Assembly: GCF_004684245.1 (NCBI RefSeq)
Contig: NZ_CP038452.1
Coordinates: 496,001 to 560,000, forward strand
DNA length: 64,000 nucleotides
Direction of reading: 5' to 3'
Origin: Thermus caldilimi
GTDB taxonomy: Bacteria > Deinococcota > Deinococci > Deinococcales > Thermaceae
The translations under genes and the position numbers were made by a program. The notes beneath the pieces were generated by a model that was not told the DNA's origin, ran no database searches, and saw nothing but the letters and a program-made list of their open reading frames with translations. Numbering within the stretch: the first letter of the stretch is position 1; each line of letters starts with the position of its first letter. Positions 51,244 through 59,639 of this stretch are shown piece by piece.

Positions 51244-52083
51244 ATGGGGCAGAGGGGGGTGGCCTGGTTCCTGGCCCTTCCGGGACTGGCGGTCCTGGGT
51301 GGGGTGGTGGGCCTCCCCCTTCTGTACGCCCTCTTCCTCTCCCTGACCGGCTACAGCTTCCTCAGGCCAAGCTACGACTGGGTGGGGCCTGCCCGGTACC
51401 AGGAGGCCTTCCGCGACCCCTATTTCCTCCATGCCCTGGGCCTCACCGCCTTGTACGTGGCTGTTACCGTGGGCCTCACCCTGGTGCTGGCCCTGATCCT
51501 GGCGGTGCTCCTGCAGCAGAACCTGCCCTGGAAGGGGTTTCACTACTTCGTGGTGAGCCTGCCCATGCTCATCGCCCCGGTGGGGGTGGGGCTCATATGG
51601 AAGATGATCCTGCACCCGGAGCTAGGGATTCTCTCCTACCTCTTCGGGAAGGTGGATTTCTTTGGGGATGCCCGCTACGCCCTCTTTTCCCTGGCCCTGG
51701 TGGACGTGTGGCAGCAGGTGTCCTTTGCCGCCTTGGTGCTCCTGGCGGGCCTGAGGAGCCTGCCCAAGGAGCCCCTGGAGGCCGCCTACGTGGACGGGGC
51801 CACCCCCTGGCAGGCCTTTTTGCGGGTGACCCTACCCCTCCTGCGTCCCGTGCTGGTGGTCCTTCTCATCCTGCAGACCCTGGCGGAGGTGCGCACCTAC
51901 GACCTGGTCTACGTGCTGACCCGCGGAGGGCCCGGTTCCGCCACGGACCTGGTGAGCTACTACATCTACCGCAAGGCCTTTTTGGGCCTGGACCTCTCCG
52001 GGGCCAGCGCCATGGGCTACCTCCTCCTTCTCCTCACCCTGGCCCTGGTGGCGGCCTACTACCGGCTCCTGACGCGGGGCTGA
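51244..52083 (+). CDS. CUT1 sugar ABC permease, MalF type
   Basis: 279 residues, six membrane helices, EAA loop PLEAAYVDGATPWQAFLRVTLPLLRP. It lacks the extra N-terminal helices and P2 domain of enteric MalF, as usual for MalF-type proteins in this group. It starts 11 bases after the binding-protein gene and would pair with the frameshifted MalG-type permease upstream. Confidence 0.92.
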   Translation: MGQRGVAWFLALPGLAVLGGVVGLPLLYALFLSLTGYSFLRPSYDWVGPARYQEAFRDPYFLHALGLTALYVAVTVGLTLVLALILAVLLQQNLPWKGFHYFVVSLPMLIAPVGVGLIWKMILHPELGILSYLFGKVDFFGDARYALFSLALVDVWQQVSFAALVLLAGLRSLPKEPLEAAYVDGATPWQAFLRVTLPLLRPVLVVLLILQTLAEVRTYDLVYVLTRGGPGSATDLVSYYIYRKAFLGLDLSGASAMGYLLLLLTLALVAAYYRLLTRG

Positions 52084-52108
52084 CAAGTCCTTGGGAAGGT
52101 GGTGTGCG

Positions 52109-53119
52109 GTGGTGGAGCTTTTGGGGGTGCGAAAGCGCTACGGCGAGGTGGTGGCCGTGGACGGGGTGGACCTGGGGCTTAAGGAGGGGGAGTTCTTCAC
52201 CCTGCTGGGCCCCTCGGGGTGCGGCAAGACCACCACCCTGCGCCTGGTGGCGGGGTTCGAGGCGCCCGATGCCGGGGAGGTGCGCATCGGGGGGGAGCGG
52301 GTCAACAGCCTTCCCCCCGAGCGGAGGCCCATCGGCATGGTGTTCCAGAACTACGCTCTCTTTCCCAACATGACCGTATTCGGGAACGTGGCCTTTCCCT
52401 TGAGGCTGAAGGGGCTTCCCGAGAGGGAGGTGCGCCGCAAGGTGGGGATGCTCCTGGAGATGGTCCACCTGGTGGGCCTCGAGGGGCGCTACCCCAAGGA
52501 GCTCTCCGGGGGCCAGCAGCAACGGGTGGCCCTGGCCCGGGCCCTGGCCCGGGAGCCCAAGGTACTCCTTTTGGACGAGCCCCTCTCGGCTCTGGACGCC
52601 AAGATCCGGGAGGAACTGAGGGGGGAGCTTAAGCGCCTCCAGAGGGAAACGGGCCTCACCACCCTGTACGTGACCCACGACCAGGAGGAGGCCCTGGCCC
52701 TTTCCGATCGGATCGCGGTGATGCGGGAGGGGAGGGTGGAGCACCTGGGGACCCCCAGGGAGATCTACGAGGAGCCCGCCACCCCCTTCGTGGCCGCCTT
52801 TGTGGGAACCGGGGTCCTGGTGCCCGGGGAGGCCCGGGAGGGCCTGTTCCACCGGGACCGTCCCTGGCCCGTGCGGGTCAAGGGGGAGGGCCCGGGGTTC
52901 CTGCTCCTGCGCCCCGAGCAGCTCCACCTGGAGGAGGGGGGGTTCCTGGAGGGCACGGTGGTGCTGGCCACCTACCTGGGGAGCCTGGTGCGCCTGGAGG
53001 TGGAGGTGGAGGGGCTGGTGCTGAAGGTGGACCTGCCCCCCGGCAGGGTGCCTGCCCTGGGGGAAAGGGTCCGCCTGGGGCTTCCCGAGGAGGCCCCCTT
53101 TGTACGGGAGGAGCGATGA
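52109..53119 (+). CDS. MalK/UgpC-type ABC ATPase
   Basis: 336 residues. Walker A GPSGCGKTTT, Q-loop FQNYALFPNMTV, signature LSGGQQQR, Walker B VLLLDEPLSALD and the switch His in YVTHDQEEA are complete. The C-terminal ~100 residues form an OB/TOBE-like domain. GTG 52109 (VVELLGVRKRYGEV) is preferred over TTG 52091, as GGGAAGGTGG precedes it. It is the only ATPase of the operon and would energise the CUT1 permeases, and possibly the second importer further downstream. Confidence 0.92.
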   Translation: MVELLGVRKRYGEVVAVDGVDLGLKEGEFFTLLGPSGCGKTTTLRLVAGFEAPDAGEVRIGGERVNSLPPERRPIGMVFQNYALFPNMTVFGNVAFPLRLKGLPEREVRRKVGMLLEMVHLVGLEGRYPKELSGGQQQRVALARALAREPKVLLLDEPLSALDAKIREELRGELKRLQRETGLTTLYVTHDQEEALALSDRIAVMREGRVEHLGTPREIYEEPATPFVAAFVGTGVLVPGEAREGLFHRDRPWPVRVKGEGPGFLLLRPEQLHLEEGGFLEGTVVLATYLGSLVRLEVEVEGLVLKVDLPPGRVPALGERVRLGLPEEAPFVREER

Positions 53120-53928
53120 GGCTGGGTTTTCGTCCCCCTAAGGATCCTGCGGCCTTCCTGGACTACGCCAGGGGTTTGCTTAACCGCTACCAGTTCATAG
53201 AGGTTCCCGGTTCCGCTGCTTTGGAGCTCTTCGACGCCGCGCAGGAGGCCCGGTCCATGGGCTACGCCCTTACCTTCCACGCCCGCTACATGGACCTGTA
53301 TCCCGGCTCTGGGGTTCCCGAGATCCGCCAGGTCTCCTTAAGGGTGCTCCGAGAGGATCTGGAGCGGGCCGCCCAAATGGGGGCCTTTCTGGTTAACCTG
53401 CATGCGGGCAACCTTCCCTGGACCGACTACCCGCCCCCCGGCCTCTCCCCGGCCCACGAGGCCCTGAGGGAGCAGGAGGAAAAGCTTAGGCGGGAGTATC
53501 TGGAAAGGGCCCTCGAGGGTCTGGCGGAGCTCGCCCTGCTGGCTTCGGACCTGGGCCTTAGGCTTACCCTGGAGAACCTTCCGGCTCCCCAGGAGGTTCC
53601 CAGGACCCCGGAGGAGATGGCCTTCTTCCTCCAGGTGCCCCAGCTGGAGTTCTGCCTGGACCTGGGCCACGCCCGTATGGCGGGACAGGACCCCATGGCC
53701 TTCGTGGAAGTCCTGGGAACCCGGTTGGTCCACGTTCACGCCCACGCAAACGACGGACGGTACGACCTCCACCTGCCCCCAGACCCGGAGGACCTAAGGG
53801 CCTTTGCCGGGAAACCCTGCACGGTGCTGGTGGAGCTTCCCCCCCGGAACGCATCGGAATACCTGGAGGTGTACGGCAGGTTGGCCTCAACGGGGCTGGT
53901 CCCCGAGGCAATGGGAGGTGAAGGATGA
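53116..53928 (+). CDS. Xylose-isomerase-like TIM-barrel sugar isomerase/epimerase
   Basis: 270 residues of the AP_endonuclease_2 fold. TFHARYMDL, LVNLHAGN, LRLTLENLP and QLEFCLDLGHARM, with VHVHAHANDGRYDLHLP, place His, Glu and Asp at the metal site in the family order. Members isomerise or epimerise ketoses and related sugars or inositols. ATG overlaps the ATPase stop, and the next gene overlaps its end. Likely converts a ketose intermediate in the pathway of this operon; the precise substrate is unknown. Confidence 0.82.
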   Translation: MRLGFRPPKDPAAFLDYARGLLNRYQFIEVPGSAALELFDAAQEARSMGYALTFHARYMDLYPGSGVPEIRQVSLRVLREDLERAAQMGAFLVNLHAGNLPWTDYPPPGLSPAHEALREQEEKLRREYLERALEGLAELALLASDLGLRLTLENLPAPQEVPRTPEEMAFFLQVPQLEFCLDLGHARMAGQDPMAFVEVLGTRLVHVHAHANDGRYDLHLPPDPEDLRAFAGKPCTVLVELPPRNASEYLEVYGRLASTGLVPEAMGGEG

Positions 53929-55031
53929 AGCGGCAAGCGGTTTGGATTCTAGCCGGTATAGGGGCCCTGGTGCTGGGCTCCCTGGCCCTAAAAGGTGGGG
54001 CCTTGGCCCAGGCGGGTGCGCAGCTTCCCCCGGAACTGGACACCCCTTACATCCGCGACCTGGCGCAGAAGGCCCGGGCGGAGGGCGGGGTCATCAACAG
54101 CTACGGGATGCCCAACGACTGGGCTAACTACGGGGGCATCTACGCCGAGTTCCAGCGGCTTTTCGGCATCCGCCAGCAGGACATCGACATGGGTAGCGCC
54201 GTGGTCTTGGCCCGCATGCGGGAGGAGAAGGCCAGCAAAAACGACGTGGCCGATCTGAAGCCGGCCTTCGCCATGACCCTGGCGGAGGAAGGGCTCACCT
54301 TGCCCTACAAGGTCACCTCCTGGGATGCCCTTCCGGAAGGGCAGAAGGGCGTGGGCAAGGATGGCTCCGCCTGGTACACGGGGTACAAGGGCACCCTGGG
54401 TTGGATCGTGAACACCCGGCTGGTCAAGAAGGTGCCCAGGACCTGGAAGGAACTGGAAAGCCCCGAGTACAAGGGCCTGATCCAGTACATGGACCCGAGG
54501 GCCACCGGCACCGGGGTAGCCACCATCATGAGCGCCGCCTACGCCCTCAGCGGGGATCCCTACAACTACAAGGCGGGGGTGGACTTCTTCGCCAGGCTTC
54601 ACAAGCTGGGGGTGATCGGGGCGGTGGAGGCCAAGGTGACCACCGCCAAGTTTGAGCGGGGCGAGGTGGGGATCTTCATCAACTACGACTACAACCTCCT
54701 GGCCTGGAAGGAGCGCTTCCCCTTCCCCACGGAGGTGGTGATCCCCCAGGACGGCACCTTGGCCAACGGGGGAGGGATCGTTGCCGCCCGCAATGCCCCG
54801 CATCCCAACACCGCAAGGCTCTTCCTGGAGTTCATCTTCTCCAAGTACGGGCAAAGCCTGTTCGCCAAGGCCTTTGTGTCCCCCATCCGTCCCGACGTGG
54901 AGCTGCCCAAGGACATAGCGGCCAAGTACCCGCCTAAGAGCGCCTACGCCAAGGTGAAGTTCGTGGACTACAAGCGAGAGGAGGCGGTTTCCGAGGCCCT
55001 GCAGAAGTACTACGGGGAGACCATCCGTTAG
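53925..55031 (+). CDS. Polyamine/iron-type ABC transporter substrate-binding protein
   Basis: 368 residues, SBP_bac_6/8-like (PotD, FbpA and AfuA relatives). A long signal segment spans residues 1-29 (WILAGIGALVLGSLALKGGALAQ). AGGVINSYGMPNDWANYGG-like INSYGMPNDW, SAWYTGYKGTLGWIVNTRLV, TWKELESPEYKGLIQYMDPRATGTG and FERGEVGIFINYDYNLL are the family landmarks. Ligands in this group include Fe3+, polyamines, phosphonates and hexose phosphates. It overlaps the isomerase gene by four bases. Confidence 0.85.
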   Translation: MKRQAVWILAGIGALVLGSLALKGGALAQAGAQLPPELDTPYIRDLAQKARAEGGVINSYGMPNDWANYGGIYAEFQRLFGIRQQDIDMGSAVVLARMREEKASKNDVADLKPAFAMTLAEEGLTLPYKVTSWDALPEGQKGVGKDGSAWYTGYKGTLGWIVNTRLVKKVPRTWKELESPEYKGLIQYMDPRATGTGVATIMSAAYALSGDPYNYKAGVDFFARLHKLGVIGAVEAKVTTAKFERGEVGIFINYDYNLLAWKERFPFPTEVVIPQDGTLANGGGIVAARNAPHPNTARLFLEFIFSKYGQSLFAKAFVSPIRPDVELPKDIAAKYPPKSAYAKVKFVDYKREEAVSEALQKYYGETIR

Positions 55032-55041
55032 GGGGTGACGG

Positions 55042-55848
55042 GTGCGCGGCGAGCGCTTCTTGCTCCTTCCCGGGCTTCTCTTTCTCCTCCTCTTCTTCGC
55101 CTATCCCCTCTTTTCCATCGTGGAGCGGAGCCTCGCCGCCCCCGAGGGCCTGACCCTGGCCCGGTACGCCAAGGCCCTCACGGCTCCCGCCTACCTGGAG
55201 GCCTGGCGGAACTCGGTGGTCTTTGCCACCCTGTCCACCCTGGTGGCCGCCCTGGGCGGTCTTTTCCTCGCCTACTGGACCAGCAAGCTTCCCCTTCGGT
55301 GGAAGGGGTTTTTGATGAGCCTCTACGCCATCCCCGTCTCCCTGTCCGGATTGGTGGTGGCCTTCGGCTTCATCGTGCTTCTGGGAAGGAATGGGGTGCT
55401 GAACCAGATTTTTGCCTCCTTAGGATGGCCCCGGTTTGACCTCTACTCCTGGGCAGGGTTGTTCTCGGTGTTTCCCTTCTACAACATCCCCCTCTTCGCC
55501 CTTGCCCTCATGCCCCTCCTGGAGAGCGTGGGCCGGAGCCTGATGGAGGCCGCCCGGGCCTCGGGGGCCACGCCTTTCCAGGCCTGGGTACGGGTCCTCC
55601 TGCCCGCCCTGATGCCGGGGATCCTGGCGGGGAGCAGCATCGTCTTCGCCGGGATGATGGGGGCCTTCGGCACGGCCCTGGCCCTCACGGGCTTTGCCAA
55701 GAACCTCCTCTCCTTGCAGATCTACAGCCTGGTGGCGGAGAGCACCTTTGACCTGCCCCTGGCCGCCGCCTTGTCCGTGGTCCTCATGGCCTCCACGGGG
55801 GTGGGGCTGTATCTGCTCGCCCTTTGGGAAAGGAGGTACCAGCGATGA
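55042..55848 (+). CDS. ABC permease, PotB/FbpB-like first subunit
   Basis: 268 residues, six membrane helices. The EAA loop is RSLMEAARASGATPFQAWVRVLLPALMPG. GTG 55042 follows GGGGGTGA. It pairs with the next permease, whose start overlaps its stop. A separate polypeptide here, unlike the fused two-domain FbpB encoded at the right end of the window. Confidence 0.9.
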   Translation: MRGERFLLLPGLLFLLLFFAYPLFSIVERSLAAPEGLTLARYAKALTAPAYLEAWRNSVVFATLSTLVAALGGLFLAYWTSKLPLRWKGFLMSLYAIPVSLSGLVVAFGFIVLLGRNGVLNQIFASLGWPRFDLYSWAGLFSVFPFYNIPLFALALMPLLESVGRSLMEAARASGATPFQAWVRVLLPALMPGILAGSSIVFAGMMGAFGTALALTGFAKNLLSLQIYSLVAESTFDLPLAAALSVVLMASTGVGLYLLALWERRYQR

Positions 55849-56612
55849 GGGCTTTGGGCTGGCTTTTTTTTGCCTTCCTCCTCCTTTACCTCATTCTGCC
55901 CATGCTGGCCCCAGTGGTCTACTCCTTCAGCCGCATGTGGCTGGACGTGCTTCCCGAGGGATTCACCCTGGACTGGTATGTCCGGATCGCCAGGGATCCC
56001 AAGTACGTGGAGGCGGGCCTCCTCTCCCTGCGGATTGCCTTTACGGCTGTGGCCATCAACATCGTGGTGGGGGTGCCCACCGCCTACGCGGCCTACACCT
56101 GGGCTGGGCGGGCGGGGGAAGGGCTGAGGCGGCTTTTGCAGGTTTTGCCCCTTCTGGTGCCCCCCCTGGTGGTGGGCCTGGGGTTTCTCCTGGCCTTTAA
56201 CCGCCCACCCCTTTCCCTGTCGGGAACTTTGTGGATCGTGGTGCTGGGGCATGCGGCCTTGGGGTTTCCCTTCTTCTTCCGCACGGTGTACGCGGGGTTG
56301 GCGGGCCTCGAGGTGGGCCTCCTCATGGAGGCGGCGCGGGCCTCGGGGGCGGGGCTTTGGGCCAGGCTGCGGTACGTGCTGGTGCCGAACCTGGTGCCCG
56401 CCGTGCTCTCGGGAAGCCTGGTGGCCTTTGCCATCTCCATGGGGGAGTTTGAGATCACCAGCATGGTGGCGGGGTTTGGCACCATCACCCTGCCCCTCCT
56501 CCTTTTCCAGAGCCTGCGCGAGGACTTCCGGGCGGCCAGCGCCGTGGCGGCGGTCCTTCTCTACGTCACCCTTCTCGCCCTCCTGGGCCTTACTTTCCTG
56601 AGGCGGCGTTAA
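55845..56612 (+). CDS. ABC permease, PotC-like second subunit
   Basis: 255 residues. ATG 55845 (MRALGWLFFAFLLLYLILPMLAP) with SD AAGGAGGT; six membrane helices and EAA loop GLLMEAARASGAGLWARLRYVLVPNL. Last gene of the DeoR operon. No third component, an ATPase of the PotA/FbpC type, follows; the nearest in the operon is the MalK-type protein upstream. Confidence 0.9.
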   Translation: MRALGWLFFAFLLLYLILPMLAPVVYSFSRMWLDVLPEGFTLDWYVRIARDPKYVEAGLLSLRIAFTAVAINIVVGVPTAYAAYTWAGRAGEGLRRLLQVLPLLVPPLVVGLGFLLAFNRPPLSLSGTLWIVVLGHAALGFPFFFRTVYAGLAGLEVGLLMEAARASGAGLWARLRYVLVPNLVPAVLSGSLVAFAISMGEFEITSMVAGFGTITLPLLLFQSLREDFRAASAVAAVLLYVTLLALLGLTFLRRR

Positions 56613-56661
56613 GGGTCACGGGTCGGGTAAGGTATGGGTTACCGGAACTTCTGGTAGGCCT

Positions 56662-57070
56662 GTACATCCTGGCCTGGAGCGGGACCAGGGCTACCGCTTC
56701 TACCTGTGGCGGGTGGAGGTGAGCTCTAACCAGCTTAGGGTGGGGGAGGCCTTTACCCTGCGCTTCTGCCTGGGGAACCAAGGATTCGGGGGCTTTTGCA
56801 ACCCCAAGGGGCTGGAGGTGGTGTTCAAGAGGGAGGGGGGATGGCCTAGAGGTGGAGCGTGGGTGGATGGGGTTTTCGTTGGCTCCATCCTAGGGAGAAG
56901 AGGCGGCGTACACGGTGCAGGCTTCCACGGAGCCGGGGGTCTAGGTTCTTTTGGCTGAGGATCTATGATCTGGACCTTCCCGGGAGAGCCGGTACAACCC
57001 GGGCCTGGTCGGCTGGCTGGAGTACCGGGATGGGAGGAACCATCTGGCCCTTTACGTGCAGGTGCTATGA
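56662..57070 (+). pseudogene. Decayed C-terminal part of a DUF4832-type protein
   Basis: Pieces in several frames read LERDQGYRFYLWRVEV, LRVGEAFTLRFCLGNQGFGGFCNPKGLEVVF, then GLEVERGWMGFS, EEAAYTVQASTEPGV and, in a third frame, VYNPGLVGWLEYRDGRNHLALYVQ. In order they match the beta-sandwich end of DUF4832 proteins (ERDLGYR, NxGFxPxYNPR, FNPGLxGW). Multiple frameshifts and stops plus the missing N-terminal barrel show a dead gene. It sits where two importer operons converge. Confidence 0.6.
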
Positions 57071-57101
57071 GCAGGAACCTGCTTGGCGGGTCCGCGGGTT
57101 G

Positions 57102-57926
57102 CTATTCCACAGGCCGCTCTTGAGAGACGGGTGGAGTCGCCAAGAGGTAGGAGGCGTGGAGGAGGCTACGAGCCCTACCCTCCTCGACTTCCAAGAACAC
57201 AAAGCTCACCCGGGCCGGGCCCTCCGCAGACCGTAGGACAAAACCTCTAGGGGGGATTCGTTTCCTTAATGCCTCCACCAGGAACTCCGGGTCGTACCCC
57301 TGGTAACCCCCGTCGTTGCCCACCATGCCCACGTCGGACACATAGGCTGTGCCCTTGGGCAGGATCCGGGCATCCTGGGTGGCCACATGGGTGTGGGTCC
57401 CCACCACGGCAACCGCCTTCCCATCAAAGAGGTAGGCGAAGCCGAGCTTTTCGAACACGGACTCCGAGTGGTAATCCACCAGGATGGGCACCCTGGGCCA
57501 TTGGGACAAAAGATTTTCAAAGGCCTCGATGGGATCCCCAGCTTGCGGTAAGGCGGATCGACCCGCCAGGTTAACCACCAAGAGCTCCTTTCCCCCCTTC
57601 CTTAGGAGCAGGCTTCCCTTGCCCGGGGCGTGGCGGCTATGGTTTAGGGGACGGAGTACCCGGGCGTGGCCCAGGACCTGTTCGGCCCAGGGGGGATCGA
57701 AGGAGTGGTTGCCTCCGGTGACCGCGTCCACCCCGAGGGCGAGGAGGGCCTTTAGGGTATCGGGATGCATACCTGCCTTCCCCGCCTCGGGGAGCGTGAT
57801 GTCCAGATTTTCCCCGTTGACCACCACGAAGTCGGGCCGGAACTCCTGGCGCAGGCCAGGGAGTTCCTGGGCCAAGGCCTTTAACCCAGGTTCGGCCACC
57901 ACGTCGCCAAAGAACAGGATGCGCAT
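57102..57926 (-). CDS. YmdB-like metallophosphoesterase
   Basis: 274 residues of the YmdB family of calcineurin-like phosphoesterases. MRILFFGDVVAEPG, VVNGENLDITLPEAG, VTGGNHSFDPPW, VDYHSESVFEK and VVGTHTHVATQDARIL supply the metal-binding Asp, Asn and His set. Characterised members hydrolyse 2',3'- or 3',5'-cyclic nucleotides. The GGNHSFD variant and C-terminal half differ from the housekeeping copy I know from Thermus, so this is probably a specialised paralogue. Starts 57926 and 57929 both overlap the preceding permease stop. It may act on the imported phosphoester; inference. Confidence 0.82.
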   Translation of the reverse strand: MRILFFGDVVAEPGLKALAQELPGLRQEFRPDFVVVNGENLDITLPEAGKAGMHPDTLKALLALGVDAVTGGNHSFDPPWAEQVLGHARVLRPLNHSRHAPGKGSLLLRKGGKELLVVNLAGRSALPQAGDPIEAFENLLSQWPRVPILVDYHSESVFEKLGFAYLFDGKAVAVVGTHTHVATQDARILPKGTAYVSDVGMVGNDGGYQGYDPEFLVEALRKRIPPRGFVLRSAEGPARVSFVFLEVEEGRARSLLHASYLLATPPVSQERPVE

Positions 57927-58738
57927 CATCCCCTCACTCCCCCTTCCATTAGGGTTTCCAGGATGCGTCGGTGGAAGGCCAGGTAGAGGAGAAGGGTGGG
58001 CAGGGTGGCGAGAACGGAGGCGGCCATGAGAGGCCCCCATGCGTTGGCCCCTTCCCCTCCGGCAAACCGCTGCACCGCCACCGTAAGCACGTACATGTCG
58101 GGCCGGTTGGCCACCAGCAAAGGCCATATGAACTGGTTCCAGGCTCCTATGAAGAGGGTGATGGCCAAGGCGGCCAGGGTAGGAAGATTGGCGGGTATCA
58201 GGATTTGCAGGAAAAGGTCCCTGGTGGAAGCCCCGTCTACCCAGGCTGCCTCCAGGATCTCCCGGGGGAAGCTGAGGAGGTGCTGTCGCAGGAGGAAGGT
58301 GGCGTACCCTGCTGTGAGCATGGGAAGGATGAGGCCGGGGAAGGTGTTGAGGAGGCCAAGGCGAGCCACCAGGAGGTAGTTGGGCAGGTAGGTGACCACG
58401 AAGGGAACCAGCATGCTGAGCACGAAGAGGGAGAAGAGGAGCCCCGAAAGGGGTGGCCTGCGGAAGACGAAGGCGTAGGCTGCGAGAAGCCCCAAAAGGA
58501 GCTGCCCCAAGGCGGAAACTCCAGCGAAGACCAGGGTGTTGAGGACGTAACGGGCCATGGGCAGTTTCTCCAGCACCACCCGATAGTTCTCCAGGGTTAT
58601 GGGATGGGCGAAGGGCCAGGGGGAGGCGAAGAGGGCTTCCGGAGGGGTGAGGGATAGGCTGAACTGGTAGCCGAAGGGAGCCAGGAGCAAGAGGGTGGCG
58701 AGAAAAAGGAGTAGGTGGACCAGAGCCTTCCTAAGCAT
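57926..58738 (-). CDS. CUT1 ABC permease, MalG/UgpE type
   Basis: 270 residues, six membrane helices. The EAA loop is REILEAAWVDGASTRDLFLQILIPANLP and the C-terminal WNQFIWPLLVANRPDMYVLTVAVQRFAGGEG is typical of the UgpE/MalG group. ATG 58738 overlaps the upstream permease gene by 8 bases, and its stop overlaps the phosphoesterase start. Confidence 0.92.
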   Translation of the reverse strand: MLRKALVHLLLFLATLLLLAPFGYQFSLSLTPPEALFASPWPFAHPITLENYRVVLEKLPMARYVLNTLVFAGVSALGQLLLGLLAAYAFVFRRPPLSGLLFSLFVLSMLVPFVVTYLPNYLLVARLGLLNTFPGLILPMLTAGYATFLLRQHLLSFPREILEAAWVDGASTRDLFLQILIPANLPTLAALAITLFIGAWNQFIWPLLVANRPDMYVLTVAVQRFAGGEGANAWGPLMAASVLATLPTLLLYLAFHRRILETLMEGGVRG

Positions 58739-59639
58739 GCTTTCTCCCCATCATGTGGAGCTGGCCCAGGATGATGAGCCCGAGACCAAGGGTCAGGAGA
58801 GCCGCTTGGGCGGCTGCCACCCCAGACCGGAAGAACCGGAAGGCCTCCTGGTACACGGCGTACAACAGGTTGGAAGTGTGGCCGAAGGGGCCCCCCTGGG
58901 TCATCACGTCGATGGGGACAAAGGCGTACTCGAGGCCGCTGGCCAGGGCGCTCAGGAAGAGGAACAGGAGGGTGGGTCCGAGGAGGGGGAAAAGGACCTT
59001 TAGCAAAAAGACCCAGCCTTCAGCCCCATCTACCCGCGCCGCCTCCAGCACTTCCCGGGGAAGGCTTTTAAGGGCGGCCAGGGCGATGAGGTAGTGGAAA
59101 CCCAGGAACTTCCAGTTGGCCACCAGGCTTACCGAAAGGAGGGCGTACCGGGGGTCCGAAAGGAAATTGGGAGCTTCTATACCGACCATCCCGGCCAGCT
59201 TGGCCAAGGGACCGGCTGCGGGAAGGTAGAGGTACAGCCAAACCAAAGCCGCCACTGACACCGCCACCACCGTGGGGGCGAACAGCAGGGATTGATAAAA
59301 CTCCGCCCAGCGTCCACCCACCTGGAGGGTGAGGAGGGCGAGTCCCAGGGGAAGGAGGAAGTTGCCAAGGGCGGCGAGGCCCATGTAGAGGAGGCTTTGG
59401 CGGAGAAGTTGGCTGAAGAGTGGATCCTGCAGGAGGGCCTGGTAGTTGGCGAGGCCCACAAACTCAGCCTGGGGCCGCACCAGGTTCCAGTCGTGAAGGC
59501 TCAGCCAAAGGTTGTAGACCAGGGGCCAGTAGACGAAGACCAAAAGGAGGCCGAACCCCGGGGCCACCAGGAGGATGCCCTCGAGGTCAGGCCGCCTCCC
59601 CATCCCCGGGGTTCGTTGGCGCACGGCTACTCGCTGCAC
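58731..59639 (-). CDS. CUT1 ABC permease, MalF/UgpA type
   Basis: 302 residues, six membrane helices after a basic N-terminus. FVYWPLVYNLWLSLHDWNLVRPQAEFVGLANY and the EAA loop EVLEAARVDGAEGWVFLLKVLFPLLGP are as in UgpA. The start is uncertain: GTG 59639 overlaps the binding-protein gene by 13 bases, while GTG 59624 and ATG 59603 are also in frame. It pairs with the MalG/UgpE-type permease. Confidence 0.9.
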   Translation of the reverse strand: MQRVAVRQRTPGMGRRPDLEGILLVAPGFGLLLVFVYWPLVYNLWLSLHDWNLVRPQAEFVGLANYQALLQDPLFSQLLRQSLLYMGLAALGNFLLPLGLALLTLQVGGRWAEFYQSLLFAPTVVAVSVAALVWLYLYLPAAGPLAKLAGMVGIEAPNFLSDPRYALLSVSLVANWKFLGFHYLIALAALKSLPREVLEAARVDGAEGWVFLLKVLFPLLGPTLLFLFLSALASGLEYAFVPIDVMTQGGPFGHTSNLLYAVYQEAFRFFRSGVAAAQAALLTLGLGLIILGQLHMMGRKHA

